Assembly: GCA_019314085.1 (NCBI GenBank)
Contig: JAFCZZ010000134.1
Coordinates: 1-5,783 of the forward strand
Direction of reading: 5' to 3'
DNA: 5,783 nt
From: Deltaproteobacteria bacterium
Lineage (GTDB): Bacteria; Desulfobacterota; Syntrophia; Syntrophales; UBA2210
Below, one piece after another: positions 1 to 5,783 of the stretch. The notes below the pieces were generated by a model. It saw only the letters and a program-made list of their open reading frames with translations, was not told where the DNA came from and ran no database searches. Within the stretch, counting starts at the first letter, position 1; each line of letters starts with the position of its first letter. The translations under genes and the position numbers were made by a program.

Positions 1-960
1 ATAGCTACGGGGGACGGCGTCGCCATGGCCTACCGCGCCGGGGCCGAGATCGCCAATATGGGATTTATACAGTTTCATCCCACCTGCCTCTATCATCCCG
101 ACGCGAAATCCTTCCTTATCAGCGAGGCAGTGCGGGGCGAAGGGGCCAAGCTGAGGCGAAAGAATGGCTCTACCTTCATGAAGAGATACCACCCGATGGA
201 GGCCTTGGCCCCGCGGGATGTAGTCGCGCAGGCGATTGACACGGAACTGAAAAAGTCCGGAGACGAGTATGTCCTCCTGGATATCACACACAAGGGCAGG
301 GCATTTCTCCTGAAGAGATTCCCGTATATCTATAACCGGTGCCTTGAGTTCGGGATCGATATGGCCGTCGACCCCATACCGGTGGTTCCCGCAGCCCATT
401 ATCAGTGCGGCGGCGTTCTGGTCGATTCCTTCGGCCAGACAACCATCGAAGGACTCTTCGCATCCGGAGAGGTAGCATGCACCGGCCTTCACGGCGCCAA
501 CCGCCTTGCGAGCAACTCTCTCCTCGTCTTCGCTCACCGGGCCTTCCCGAGGGCGCAGAAGCTCCTGCCAACGGAGGATACTGATTCAATTCCGATCCCT
601 CCATGGGATCCGAAGGGGGCAACGGAGAGCGATGAATCCATCGTCGTCTCAAACAACTGGGAAGAGATCCGTATGTGCATGTGGAATTACGTGGGGATCG
701 TACGGTCCGACAAGAGACTGGAACGCGCGAAGAGGCGGATTGATATGATAGCGGGGGAGATAGAGGAGTACTACCGCAATTTTACCATAACGACCAATCT
801 GCTCGAACTGCGCAACATCGCTACGGTGGCCAGCGTTATCATCGAGTGCTCGCGTCTCAGGAAGGAGAGCCGCGGCCTTCACTACAATCTCGACTTTCCC
901 GACAGGGACGATATCAACTGGGTAAGGGATACGGTGGTAAAGAAAGACTCAACGGATTAG
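1..960 (+). CDS. nadB: L-aspartate oxidase, C-terminal part (5' end outside window)
   Basis: This FAD enzyme oxidises L-aspartate to iminoaspartate, which quinolinate synthase (NadA) uses in de novo NAD synthesis; it is cytosolic. The reading frame is open from base 1, so the ATG at 25 is internal. Codon 1 aligns to about residue 219 of the 540-aa E. coli protein. Residues equivalent to the E. coli catalytic set are present: His in QFHPT (codon 26, H244), Arg in APRD (codon 72, R290), His in PAAHY (codon 133, H351) and Arg in GANR (codon 168, R386). The C-terminal helical domain is E. coli-like ([38 protein letters not shown]). One oddity is that the FAD loop after [11 protein letters not shown] lacks three residues, including the usual Glu (family ASNSLLExLV). 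The rest is full length. It ends 37 bp before the proposed gcvT start, so co-transcription is likely. Identification is near certain; whether the enzyme is active is less so. Confidence 0.96.
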   Translation: MATGDGVAMAYRAGAEIANMGFIQFHPTCLYHPDAKSFLISEAVRGEGAKLRRKNGSTFMKRYHPMEALAPRDVVAQAIDTELKKSGDEYVLLDITHKGRAFLLKRFPYIYNRCLEFGIDMAVDPIPVVPAAHYQCGGVLVDSFGQTTIEGLFASGEVACTGLHGANRLASNSLLVFAHRAFPRAQKLLPTEDTDSIPIPPWDPKGATESDESIVVSNNWEEIRMCMWNYVGIVRSDKRLERAKRRIDMIAGEIEEYYRNFTITTNLLELRNIATVASVIIECSRLRKESRGLHYNLDFPDRDDINWVRDTVVKKDSTD

Positions 961-983
961 ACCCTAAATCGATTCATATAAAA

Positions 984-990
984 GGGAGGG
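984..990 (+). promoter_or_regulatory. Ribosome binding site for gcvT, pointing to the ATC at 998
   Basis: GGGAGGG is a strong Shine-Dalgarno match. It ends 7 nt before the ATC at 998, which is ideal spacing for a start there. It directly abuts the ATG at 991, which is too close for that codon and is out of frame with gcvT. It is more than 50 nt from the in-frame GTG at 1043, too far to serve it. The site therefore argues for an upstream start of gcvT. Confidence 0.6.
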
Positions 991-997
991 ATGGACC

Positions 998-2275
998 ATC
1001 AACGAACAAGACGCGAAAAGGACCCCTCTGCATGACTGGCACGTGGAACAGGGTGCCCATATGGCCCTGTTCGGCGGGTACGAGATGCCCCTGTGGTACC
1101 CTTCGGGGGTGAAGCGGGAACACATTGCGGTCCTCACCGGCGCCGGCATGTTCGACACGAGCCACATGGCCGTTATCATGTTTGAGGGGGATGGCGCACT
1201 GGATTTTCTCCAACGCTGCTTTACCAAAAATCTGGATGCCTGCATAGGGAAGGATAAGGGGCCGCTTGTGCCGGGAAGGTGCGCCTATGGTGTCTTTCTT
1301 AACGACCTGGGGCACGTTATCGATGATGCCATCGTCTCACAGGTGGCGCCGGGGATGTACATGGTTGTTGTGAACGCCGGGATGGGAGGGCCTATAGTCC
1401 GGCACCTGGAGGACCGGGTAGACGGAACAGCCACCCGGATTCACGACCTCACCGACGGGATCGGAAAAATGGACATACAGGGGCCGCTTTCCGCCAAGAT
1501 ACTCTCAAAGATGCTCAAGGGCCCGGAAGGGGTGTTTGAGCGTATGCCGTATTTCTCCTTTAAGGGGTTTTTTGATGACGCCTCCCCCCTTGCGGACGCC
1601 GTGCGCCTCTTGGATGGCACCCCCATCATGCTGTCGCGAACCGGCTACACCGGTGAGTTCGGTTTTGAGCTCTTCATGAATTCTGACCACATCAGACGCG
1701 TATGGAGAATGGCCCTGGAGGCGGGAGCGGAGTTTGGTCTCACGGTTTGCGGTCTCGCCGCGCGAGATTCCCTGCGGACAGGCGCACTGCTTCCCCTCTC
1801 CCACCAGGACATCGGCCCCTGGTCCTTTCTCAACAATCCGTGGGTCTTTGCCCTTTCCCTTAACGACGGCAAAACGGCCTTCACCAAGGAATTCATCGGT
1901 GCTGAAGCCCTTGAAAAGAAGTCGAATTTTGAGTATACCTACCCCTTCGCGGGGTTCGATTTGAGAAAGGTTTCTCCAGGAGATTCGACGGTTGTAATGG
2001 ACTCGAACGGTATCGCAATCGGCACAGTCCTGACCTGCGTGACGGAAATGGGTATAGACCGAGTCGGGAATATGATATACAGCATCACCAGTCCGGACCG
2101 ACCGGAAGGATTTAGGCCGAGGGGGCTTTCCTGCGGGTTTGTGAAGGTAACGAAGAAGCTCGCCTACGGAGATATCGTAGAGCTGAAAGATGAAAGGCGG
2201 ACCATACCGGTTCTCATCGTAGATGACATTCGCCCCCATCGTACCGCGCGCAGGGCGATCAAAGACATGCTGTAA
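998..2275 (+). CDS. gcvT: Glycine cleavage system T-protein (aminomethyltransferase), divergent, probable non-canonical start
   Basis: The T-protein takes the aminomethyl group from the lipoyl arm of GcvH, transfers the methylene to tetrahydrofolate and releases ammonia. Motifs in order: TPLHDWH and FGGYEMP at the N-terminus, AGMFDTSHM, HVIDDAIV (acidic pair, codons 109-110 from 998, in the folate site region), MDIQGP, TGYTGEFGFE (Glu at codon 220), GLAARDSLR and FIGAEAL. At about 425 aa it is roughly 60 longer than E. coli GcvT, through several scattered insertions. It departs from the family in LRTGALLPLSHQD (E. coli LRLEAGMNLYGQE) and in NAGMGGPIVRHL, where E. coli has a REKD stretch. Start choice: the first in-frame ATG/GTG/TTG is the GTG at 1043, but that drops TPLHDWH, conserved in GcvT, and has no Shine-Dalgarno. 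The ATC at 998 sits 7 nt after GGGAGGG, and CTG at 1028 is another option. The frame is closed by a stop at 965-967. The function is clear; the start is uncertain. Confidence 0.92.
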   Translation: MNEQDAKRTPLHDWHVEQGAHMALFGGYEMPLWYPSGVKREHIAVLTGAGMFDTSHMAVIMFEGDGALDFLQRCFTKNLDACIGKDKGPLVPGRCAYGVFLNDLGHVIDDAIVSQVAPGMYMVVVNAGMGGPIVRHLEDRVDGTATRIHDLTDGIGKMDIQGPLSAKILSKMLKGPEGVFERMPYFSFKGFFDDASPLADAVRLLDGTPIMLSRTGYTGEFGFELFMNSDHIRRVWRMALEAGAEFGLTVCGLAARDSLRTGALLPLSHQDIGPWSFLNNPWVFALSLNDGKTAFTKEFIGAEALEKKSNFEYTYPFAGFDLRKVSPGDSTVVMDSNGIAIGTVLTCVTEMGIDRVGNMIYSITSPDRPEGFRPRGLSCGFVKVTKKLAYGDIVELKDERRTIPVLIVDDIRPHRTARRAIKDML

Positions 2276-2281
2276 TATCTA

Positions 2282-2388
2282 AAGAAATTTCGACAGGATA
2301 ACAGGATATACAAAATTTTGTTTCAAAGAAATGCAGAACAATACATTGTCTTTATCCCGGATATCTTGTTAATCCTGTCTAATTCTTA
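2282..2388. repeat. Imperfect inverted repeat (REP/MITE-like) in the gcvT-gcvH gap
   Basis: The left arm core GACAGGATAACAGGATAT (2292-2309) pairs with the right arm at 2361-2379, whose reverse complement is GACAGGATTAACAAGATAT. That is one extra base and one mismatch, and the mismatch becomes a G-U pair in RNA. Weaker matching extends outward (AAGAAATTT on the left, AAGAATT in the right-arm complement). The left arm holds ACAGGAT twice, 8 nt apart. The 51-nt interior contains the perfect palindrome CAAAATTTTG (2311-2320). The element fills most of the 127-bp space between gcvT and gcvH, which is visibly AT-rich against its neighbours. I recall ATCCTGTTAATCCTGTC-type repeats scattered through many bacterial genomes, so an interspersed repeat is the likeliest reading. 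It lacks a terminator-like GC-rich stem with a T-run on the coding strand. Confidence 0.7.
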
Positions 2389-2391
2389 AAA

Positions 2392-2397
2392 GGGGGG
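2392..2397 (+). promoter_or_regulatory. Ribosome binding site for gcvH
   Basis: A run of six G (within AAGGGGGGAAA) lies 5 nt before the gcvH ATG at 2403. It stands just outside the right arm of the inverted repeat, so folding of that repeat would leave the site exposed. I found no convincing promoter in the gap; the best candidate, TTGTTT at 2318-2323 with TACATT at 2342-2347, is weak. Confidence 0.6.
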
Positions 2398-2402
2398 AAA
2401 GT

Positions 2403-2807
2403 ATGAAGGAGATCGAGGAATTATTTTTGCCGGACGATGTACACTACGCAGAGACGCACGAGTGGGTCCGGGATGAGGGGGATACCGTGGTTGTGGGAGT
2501 CGGTGACTATGCGCAGGATCAGTTGGGGGATATCGTTTTCGTTGAGCTTCCCGAAATAGGCGATACCTCCGAGAAGGGGGAGGAATTCGGTACCCTGGAG
2601 TCGGTAAAGGCCGTCTCGGAGATATACATGCCGGTTACGGGGAAGATTACAGCGATAAACGAGACCCTTTCAGAGGAGCCGGAGCTTGTAAACCAAGACC
2701 CTTACAACAGCGGGTGGATGGTCGAGATAGAACCGGACGATCCGGACGAGATACAGACCCTTATGACCAGTAGCGAGTATATGGAGATGCTGAAAGGAGC
2801 GGATTAG
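2403..2807 (+). CDS. gcvH: Glycine cleavage system H-protein (lipoyl carrier)
   Basis: GcvH is the small lipoylated shuttle of the glycine cleavage system. Its lipoyl arm accepts the aminomethyl group from GcvP, presents it to GcvT, and is reoxidised by dihydrolipoamide dehydrogenase. At 134 aa it is of normal length. The N-terminus carries the family YAETHEWV signature (residues 15-22), followed by GVGDYAQDQLGDIVFVELPEIG. The lipoylation site is Lys69 in ESVKAVSE, followed by the usual MPVTGKITAIN and the C-terminal NQDPYNSGWM segment. The ATG at 2403 is well placed after a G-rich ribosome binding site. Its stop codon TAG directly abuts the gcvPA ATG, and its last codons contain the AAAGGAG Shine-Dalgarno for gcvPA (2793-2799). 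lipA at the end of the same operon supplies the cofactor for Lys69. Confidence 0.98.
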   Translation: MKEIEELFLPDDVHYAETHEWVRDEGDTVVVGVGDYAQDQLGDIVFVELPEIGDTSEKGEEFGTLESVKAVSEIYMPVTGKITAINETLSEEPELVNQDPYNSGWMVEIEPDDPDEIQTLMTSSEYMEMLKGAD

Positions 2808-4139
2808 ATGCGCTACCTTCCCCATACCGAAGAAGACATCGCCTCTATGCTGCGCACAGTAGGCGTAGAGGATATGGACGACCTCTTTTCGTCGGTTCCC
2901 CCGGATTGCAGGATGGAACGCGTCCTGGACCTGCCGGACGCCTTGACGGAGTGGGAGATGGGCACCCTCATGGAGAACCTTGCAGAAACGATGGCGGTCT
3001 CTCCCACGTACAGAATATTCATGGGCGCAGGAAGCTACGATCACTACATCCCCGAATCGGTGTCATACCTTCTCGGAAGATCCGAATTCTCGACGGCCTA
3101 CACCCCCTATCAGCCAGAGATCAGCCAGGGAACCCTCCAGGCGATATACGAATACCAGACCCTGGCCGCCCGCCTGCTCGGCATGGAGGTGGCAAATGCC
3201 TCGATGTATGACGGTGCGTCCGCTCTGGCCGAGGCCCTCCTGATGGCCATCCGCATTACGAAGCGAAAACGGGTCGCCCTGTCGTCTCTCATCCATCCCC
3301 ATTACCGTGCGGTCGTGCAAACCTACCTCGGGCCGGGAGGGTTTGAAATCCTGGAGTTGCCCGCTCTGGAAAGCGGTCGGACCGATATTTCGAGCCTCTC
3401 CGGCATGGCTGACCTCGCGGCCGTTGTCATCCAGTCTCCCAATTTTTTCGGGTGCATCGAAGATCTTACACGAACAGGTGAGGCTATACGGGAGACAGGA
3501 GCCCTCTCTATTGTTTCTTTTACGGAGCCGCTGGCCTACGGCCTCTTCAAAAATCCGGGGGAGCAGGGGGCCGATATCGTCTGTGGAGAGGGGCAGAGTC
3601 TCGGTATTCCGAGGTCTTTCGGGGGACCCGGGCTGGGAATATTCGCCTGCCGCATAAAGCATGTCCGGAACATGCCGGGGCGTCTTGTGGGAAAAACCAC
3701 CGACAGAGACGGCAGAGATGGTTTTGTCCTGACGCTCGCCACCAGGGAACAGCACATACGCCGCGAGAAGGCAAATTCCAATATCTGCACGAACAACAGC
3801 CTGTGCGCGCTGGCATCGGCCATGTACCTGGCATCCGTCGGAGGCACAGGTATTCGGGACCTGGCCTGCCTCAACCATGACAAGGCCGAATACCTCAAGC
3901 GGGGCCTGAAAGAAGCCGGGTGCACCCTTCCCTTTGACAGCCCCACCTTCAATGAATTCGTTGTCGAATTTCCGAAGGAATTCAAAGAGACCTATACAAA
4001 ATTGCTCGAAAAACGGATCGTGGCAGGGGTTCCGCTTGCCACCTGGTATCCGGAACGTGCCGATCACGCCCTCCTGTGCGTGACGGAGACAATGGGCAAA
4101 GAAGATATGGACTTGCTGATACGGGAGGTGGGATCATGA
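2808..4139 (+). CDS. gcvPA: Glycine dehydrogenase (decarboxylating) subunit 1
   Basis: This is the alpha subunit of the split, PLP-dependent P-protein, which decarboxylates glycine and transfers the aminomethyl group to lipoyl-GcvH. It corresponds to the N-terminal half of the fused E. coli GcvP. The 443 aa match the usual subunit length. Recognisable motifs are MRYLPHTEEDI at the start, MGAGSYDHYIP, the YTPYQPEISQGTLQAIYEYQT block, GMEVANASMYDGASALAEA, GEGQSLGIP.SFGGPGLG, MPGRLVG.T.D.DG..GFVLTL, REQHIRREKA and NICTN. The PLP lysine lies in the partner subunit. The start ATG follows the gcvH stop with no gap and has AAAGGAG 8 nt upstream. The gene ends in an ATGA overlap with gcvPB, consistent with equimolar coupled translation of the two subunits. 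Nothing is missing or broken. Confidence 0.97.
   Translation: MRYLPHTEEDIASMLRTVGVEDMDDLFSSVPPDCRMERVLDLPDALTEWEMGTLMENLAETMAVSPTYRIFMGAGSYDHYIPESVSYLLGRSEFSTAYTPYQPEISQGTLQAIYEYQTLAARLLGMEVANASMYDGASALAEALLMAIRITKRKRVALSSLIHPHYRAVVQTYLGPGGFEILELPALESGRTDISSLSGMADLAAVVIQSPNFFGCIEDLTRTGEAIRETGALSIVSFTEPLAYGLFKNPGEQGADIVCGEGQSLGIPRSFGGPGLGIFACRIKHVRNMPGRLVGKTTDRDGRDGFVLTLATREQHIRREKANSNICTNNSLCALASAMYLASVGGTGIRDLACLNHDKAEYLKRGLKEAGCTLPFDSPTFNEFVVEFPKEFKETYTKLLEKRIVAGVPLATWYPERADHALLCVTETMGKEDMDLLIREVGS
4123..4130 (+). promoter_or_regulatory. Ribosome binding site for gcvPB
   Basis: GGGAGGTG lies inside the last codons of gcvPA, 5 nt before the ATG at 4136. It fixes the gcvPB start there rather than at the in-frame GTG at 4076, whose extra codons have no family counterpart and lie within gcvPA. 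Confidence 0.7.
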
Positions 4140-5593
4140 AAGAGTCACAAGGGACCTCCGGTCTGATACTCAACGAGCCGCTGCTGTGGGAAAAAGGAAA
4201 AAAGGGACGGAGCGGATTCTCCATGCCCCGCAGGGATGTTGTCCCCTCCCCCGTCGATAAAGACCTTACGGGTGACGGTCCCGATATCCCCGATCTCTCC
4301 GAGGTGGATGTCGTACGGCACTACACACGCCTCTCCCAATGGAACTTCGGACTCGATACGGGGATGTACCCCCTCGGTTCGTGCACGATGAAGTACAACC
4401 CCAAGATCAATGAGAAAGCGGCAACCCTCCCTGGGTTCGCCAAGGCACACCCCCTCCTCCCGGCCGAACTGTCACAGGGCGCCCTCAAGCTTTTGTACCG
4501 GCTTGAACGATACCTGGCCGAAATAACGGGGATGGACGCCGTTACGCTGCAGCCCGCCGCCGGGGCACAGGGAGAACTGACGGGGATGCTTCTCATTCAC
4601 GCCTATCACACGAGCAGGGGATCGCACCGTTCAAAGATCATCGTGCCCGATACCGCACACGGCACCAACCCCGCGAGCGCCGCCCTCTGCGGTTTTTCTT
4701 CCGTTGCGGTACAATCGGACGAAAAGGGGATCCTGTCACCCGAGGCCGTCGCCGCGGTTATGGACGAGGACACGGCGGGGATCATGATAACCAATCCGAA
4801 CACACTGGGGCTCTTTGAGAAAAACATTCGGAAGATAACCGAGATTGTCCACGCCAAGGGAGGGCTGGTCTACGGTGACGGGGCTAATATGAACGCCGTC
4901 ATGGGGATTGTGCAGATGGGAAGAATCGGGTTCGATGTGATGCATCTGAACCTCCACAAGACCTTCTCGACCCCCCATGGGGGAGGCGGACCCGGCTCGG
5001 GACCGGTTTGTGTAAAAGATTTTCTGGCGCCCTTTCTCCCCGTTCCGCGGGTAGTATATAATAAGGGGGTCTACCGGCTGTCGGAGGAATCTCCCGAATC
5101 CATCGGAAGGTTGCACGCGTTCCACGGTAATTTCGGGGTACTGATCAAGGCCTTCTGCTACATCATAAGCATGGGGGGCGAGGGTCTGAAACGGGCAAGC
5201 CAGCTTGCCGTTCTCAATGCAAATTACATAAAGGAAAACCTTAAGGAATCGCTGTATCTTCCCTATGATATACCATGTATGCACGAATGTGTCTTTTCCG
5301 ACAGGCTGCAGGAGGCCGAGAAGGTCACGACACTGGACATGGCAAAGCGTCTTATGGACTACGGCTTTCATCCGCCGACCATCTATTTTCCGCTCGTGGT
5401 GCACGGCGCCATGATGATTGAGCCGACCGAGACGGAATCGAAAGAAGATATCGATCGGTTCATCGAGGCGCTCCGAGCCATTGCGAAGGAGGCACGGGAT
5501 AATCCAGACCTCCTGAAGGCCTCCCCTGGCCTCCCGAAGGTGCGCAGACTGGACGAGACCGCGGCGGCCAGGAAACCCTGCCTTGCGGGATAA
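4136..5593 (+). CDS. gcvPB: Glycine dehydrogenase (decarboxylating) subunit 2
   Basis: This is the PLP-binding beta subunit of the split P-protein; with GcvPA it forms the glycine decarboxylase. From the ATG at 4136 it is 485 aa, the normal size. The N-terminus shows [12 protein letters not shown] and GRSGFSMP, followed by [65 protein letters not shown] and DGANMNA. The PLP Schiff-base lysine is predicted as Lys275 in [20 protein letters not shown] (AAG at 4958-4960). The C-terminal part carries FHGNFGVL and the [24 protein letters not shown] block. The start overlaps the gcvPA stop by four bases (ATGA). The gene ends in two in-frame stops in tandem, TAA then TAG (5591-5596), directly before lipA. 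The terminal ARKPCLAG tail looks like ordinary variable sequence. Confidence 0.97.
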   Translation: MKESQGTSGLILNEPLLWEKGKKGRSGFSMPRRDVVPSPVDKDLTGDGPDIPDLSEVDVVRHYTRLSQWNFGLDTGMYPLGSCTMKYNPKINEKAATLPGFAKAHPLLPAELSQGALKLLYRLERYLAEITGMDAVTLQPAAGAQGELTGMLLIHAYHTSRGSHRSKIIVPDTAHGTNPASAALCGFSSVAVQSDEKGILSPEAVAAVMDEDTAGIMITNPNTLGLFEKNIRKITEIVHAKGGLVYGDGANMNAVMGIVQMGRIGFDVMHLNLHKTFSTPHGGGGPGSGPVCVKDFLAPFLPVPRVVYNKGVYRLSEESPESIGRLHAFHGNFGVLIKAFCYIISMGGEGLKRASQLAVLNANYIKENLKESLYLPYDIPCMHECVFSDRLQEAEKVTTLDMAKRLMDYGFHPPTIYFPLVVHGAMMIEPTETESKEDIDRFIEALRAIAKEARDNPDLLKASPGLPKVRRLDETAAARKPCLAG

Positions 5594-5597
5594 TAGC

Positions 5598-5783
5598 ATG
5601 GATCACCAAACGCAAACACGGGTGCAAAAGCCCCGCTGGCTCAGGAGGAGTCTCCCACGGGGGGCCGAAGACCGGGCAGTCAGAGAACTTATCAAAAAAA
5701 ACCGGCTGCATACCGTCTGCGAAGAGGCCCTCTGTCCCAATATCAGCGAGTGTTTCTCCCAAGGTACGGCAACCTTTCTCATT
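5598..5783 (+). CDS. lipA: Lipoyl synthase, N-terminal 62 codons (3' end outside window)
   Basis: LipA is a radical-SAM enzyme that inserts two sulfurs into a protein-bound octanoyl chain to form lipoyl. Its likely client here is GcvH. Only the first 62 codons are present, open to the window edge. They contain the [12 protein letters not shown] segment and the family [26 protein letters not shown] region. The Cys-x4-Cys-x5-Cys motif (Cys41, Cys46, Cys52) ligates the auxiliary iron-sulfur cluster that donates sulfur. The radical-SAM CxxxCxxC motif would follow just beyond the edge. The family usually reads NIGECW here; this copy reads NISECF, a mild variant. The ATG at 5598 begins 4 nt after the gcvPB TAA. 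Its Shine-Dalgarno is weak (GGGA at 5587-5590), so translation may depend on coupling to gcvPB. The placement fits an H-protein maturation role. Confidence 0.95.
   Translation, partial: MDHQTQTRVQKPRWLRRSLPRGAEDRAVRELIKKNRLHTVCEEALCPNISECFSQGTATFLI

Noticed and set aside
991..1027. Resemblance between the ATG at 991 (MDHQRTRRE) and the lipA start (MDHQTQTRV).
   Set aside because: About a dozen similar bases followed by gappy matches. It is too short to imply duplication, and the first is not in a supported gene frame.
1505..2239. Long open frame on the minus strand inside gcvT (244 codons).
   Set aside because: No recognisable motif, and it lies wholly antisense to a clearly conserved gene; typical of the antisense openness of GC-rich coding DNA.
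2318..2347. Possible promoter (TTGTTT, 18-nt spacer, TACATT) in the gcvT-gcvH gap.
   Set aside because: Only 3/6 and 4/6 matches, in AT-rich sequence where such matches are expected by chance, and inside the repeat element.
2276..2402. Rho-independent terminator or glycine riboswitch between gcvT and gcvH.
   Set aside because: The stem is AT-rich with a 51-nt loop and no following T-run. No glycine aptamer architecture can be recognised in so short a space.
3063..4067. 334-codon minus-strand open frame inside gcvPA.
   Set aside because: It is a shadow of the gcvPA codons; its composition looks random and it has no domain.
4076..4135. Upstream GTG extension of gcvPB (adds 20 codons inside gcvPA).
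   Set aside because: The extra residues match nothing in the family. ATG 4136 has a strong Shine-Dalgarno and makes the typical ATGA overlap.
4736..5599. 287-codon minus-strand open frame inside gcvPB.
   Set aside because: Antisense shadow with no recognisable protein family.

Overview
This window is a compact, single-strand stretch of a bacterial chromosome. It reads, in order: the 3' part of nadB (L-aspartate oxidase), then gcvT, gcvH, gcvPA and gcvPB (the glycine cleavage system with a split P-protein), and the 5' end of lipA (lipoyl synthase). All six genes lie on the + strand. The coding DNA is moderately GC-rich by eye.

The split GcvPA/GcvPB decarboxylase and a divergent GcvT (with LPLSHQDIG where E. 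coli has LEAGMNLYGQE) suggest an anaerobic or deep-branching bacterium. My memory of similar T-proteins points to Desulfobacterota/Deltaproteobacteria. That placement is a family-level impression, not a proof.

Layout: 1-960 is nadB, open at the left edge, with its catalytic residues intact but a three-residue in-frame gap in the FAD-binding loop. From 961 to 997 is a 37-bp gap with a strong Shine-Dalgarno. gcvT follows to 2275; its conserved N-terminus lies upstream of any ATG/GTG/TTG in frame, so it probably starts at a non-canonical codon (ATC at 998). From 2276 to 2402 is the only real intergenic region. It is visibly AT-rich and nearly filled by an imperfect inverted repeat carrying an ACAGGAT doublet, which resembles an interspersed REP-like element. 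From 2403 to the right edge the genes are tightly packed: gcvH and gcvPA abut, gcvPA and gcvPB overlap by ATGA, and gcvPB ends in tandem stops 4 nt before the lipA ATG. This is a translationally coupled operon.

How the genes work together: GcvPA/GcvPB decarboxylates glycine and loads the aminomethyl group onto the lipoyl arm of GcvH. GcvT passes the one-carbon unit to tetrahydrofolate and releases ammonia. LipA makes the lipoyl cofactor that GcvH carries. The fourth component, the L-protein (dihydrolipoamide dehydrogenase), is not in the window. nadB makes iminoaspartate for de novo NAD synthesis, and NAD+ is the final electron acceptor of the cycle, so the linkage is plausible but may be incidental.

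I see no new biological system here. The points worth a second look are the gcvT start codon, the intergenic inverted repeat, and the NadB FAD-loop deletion.
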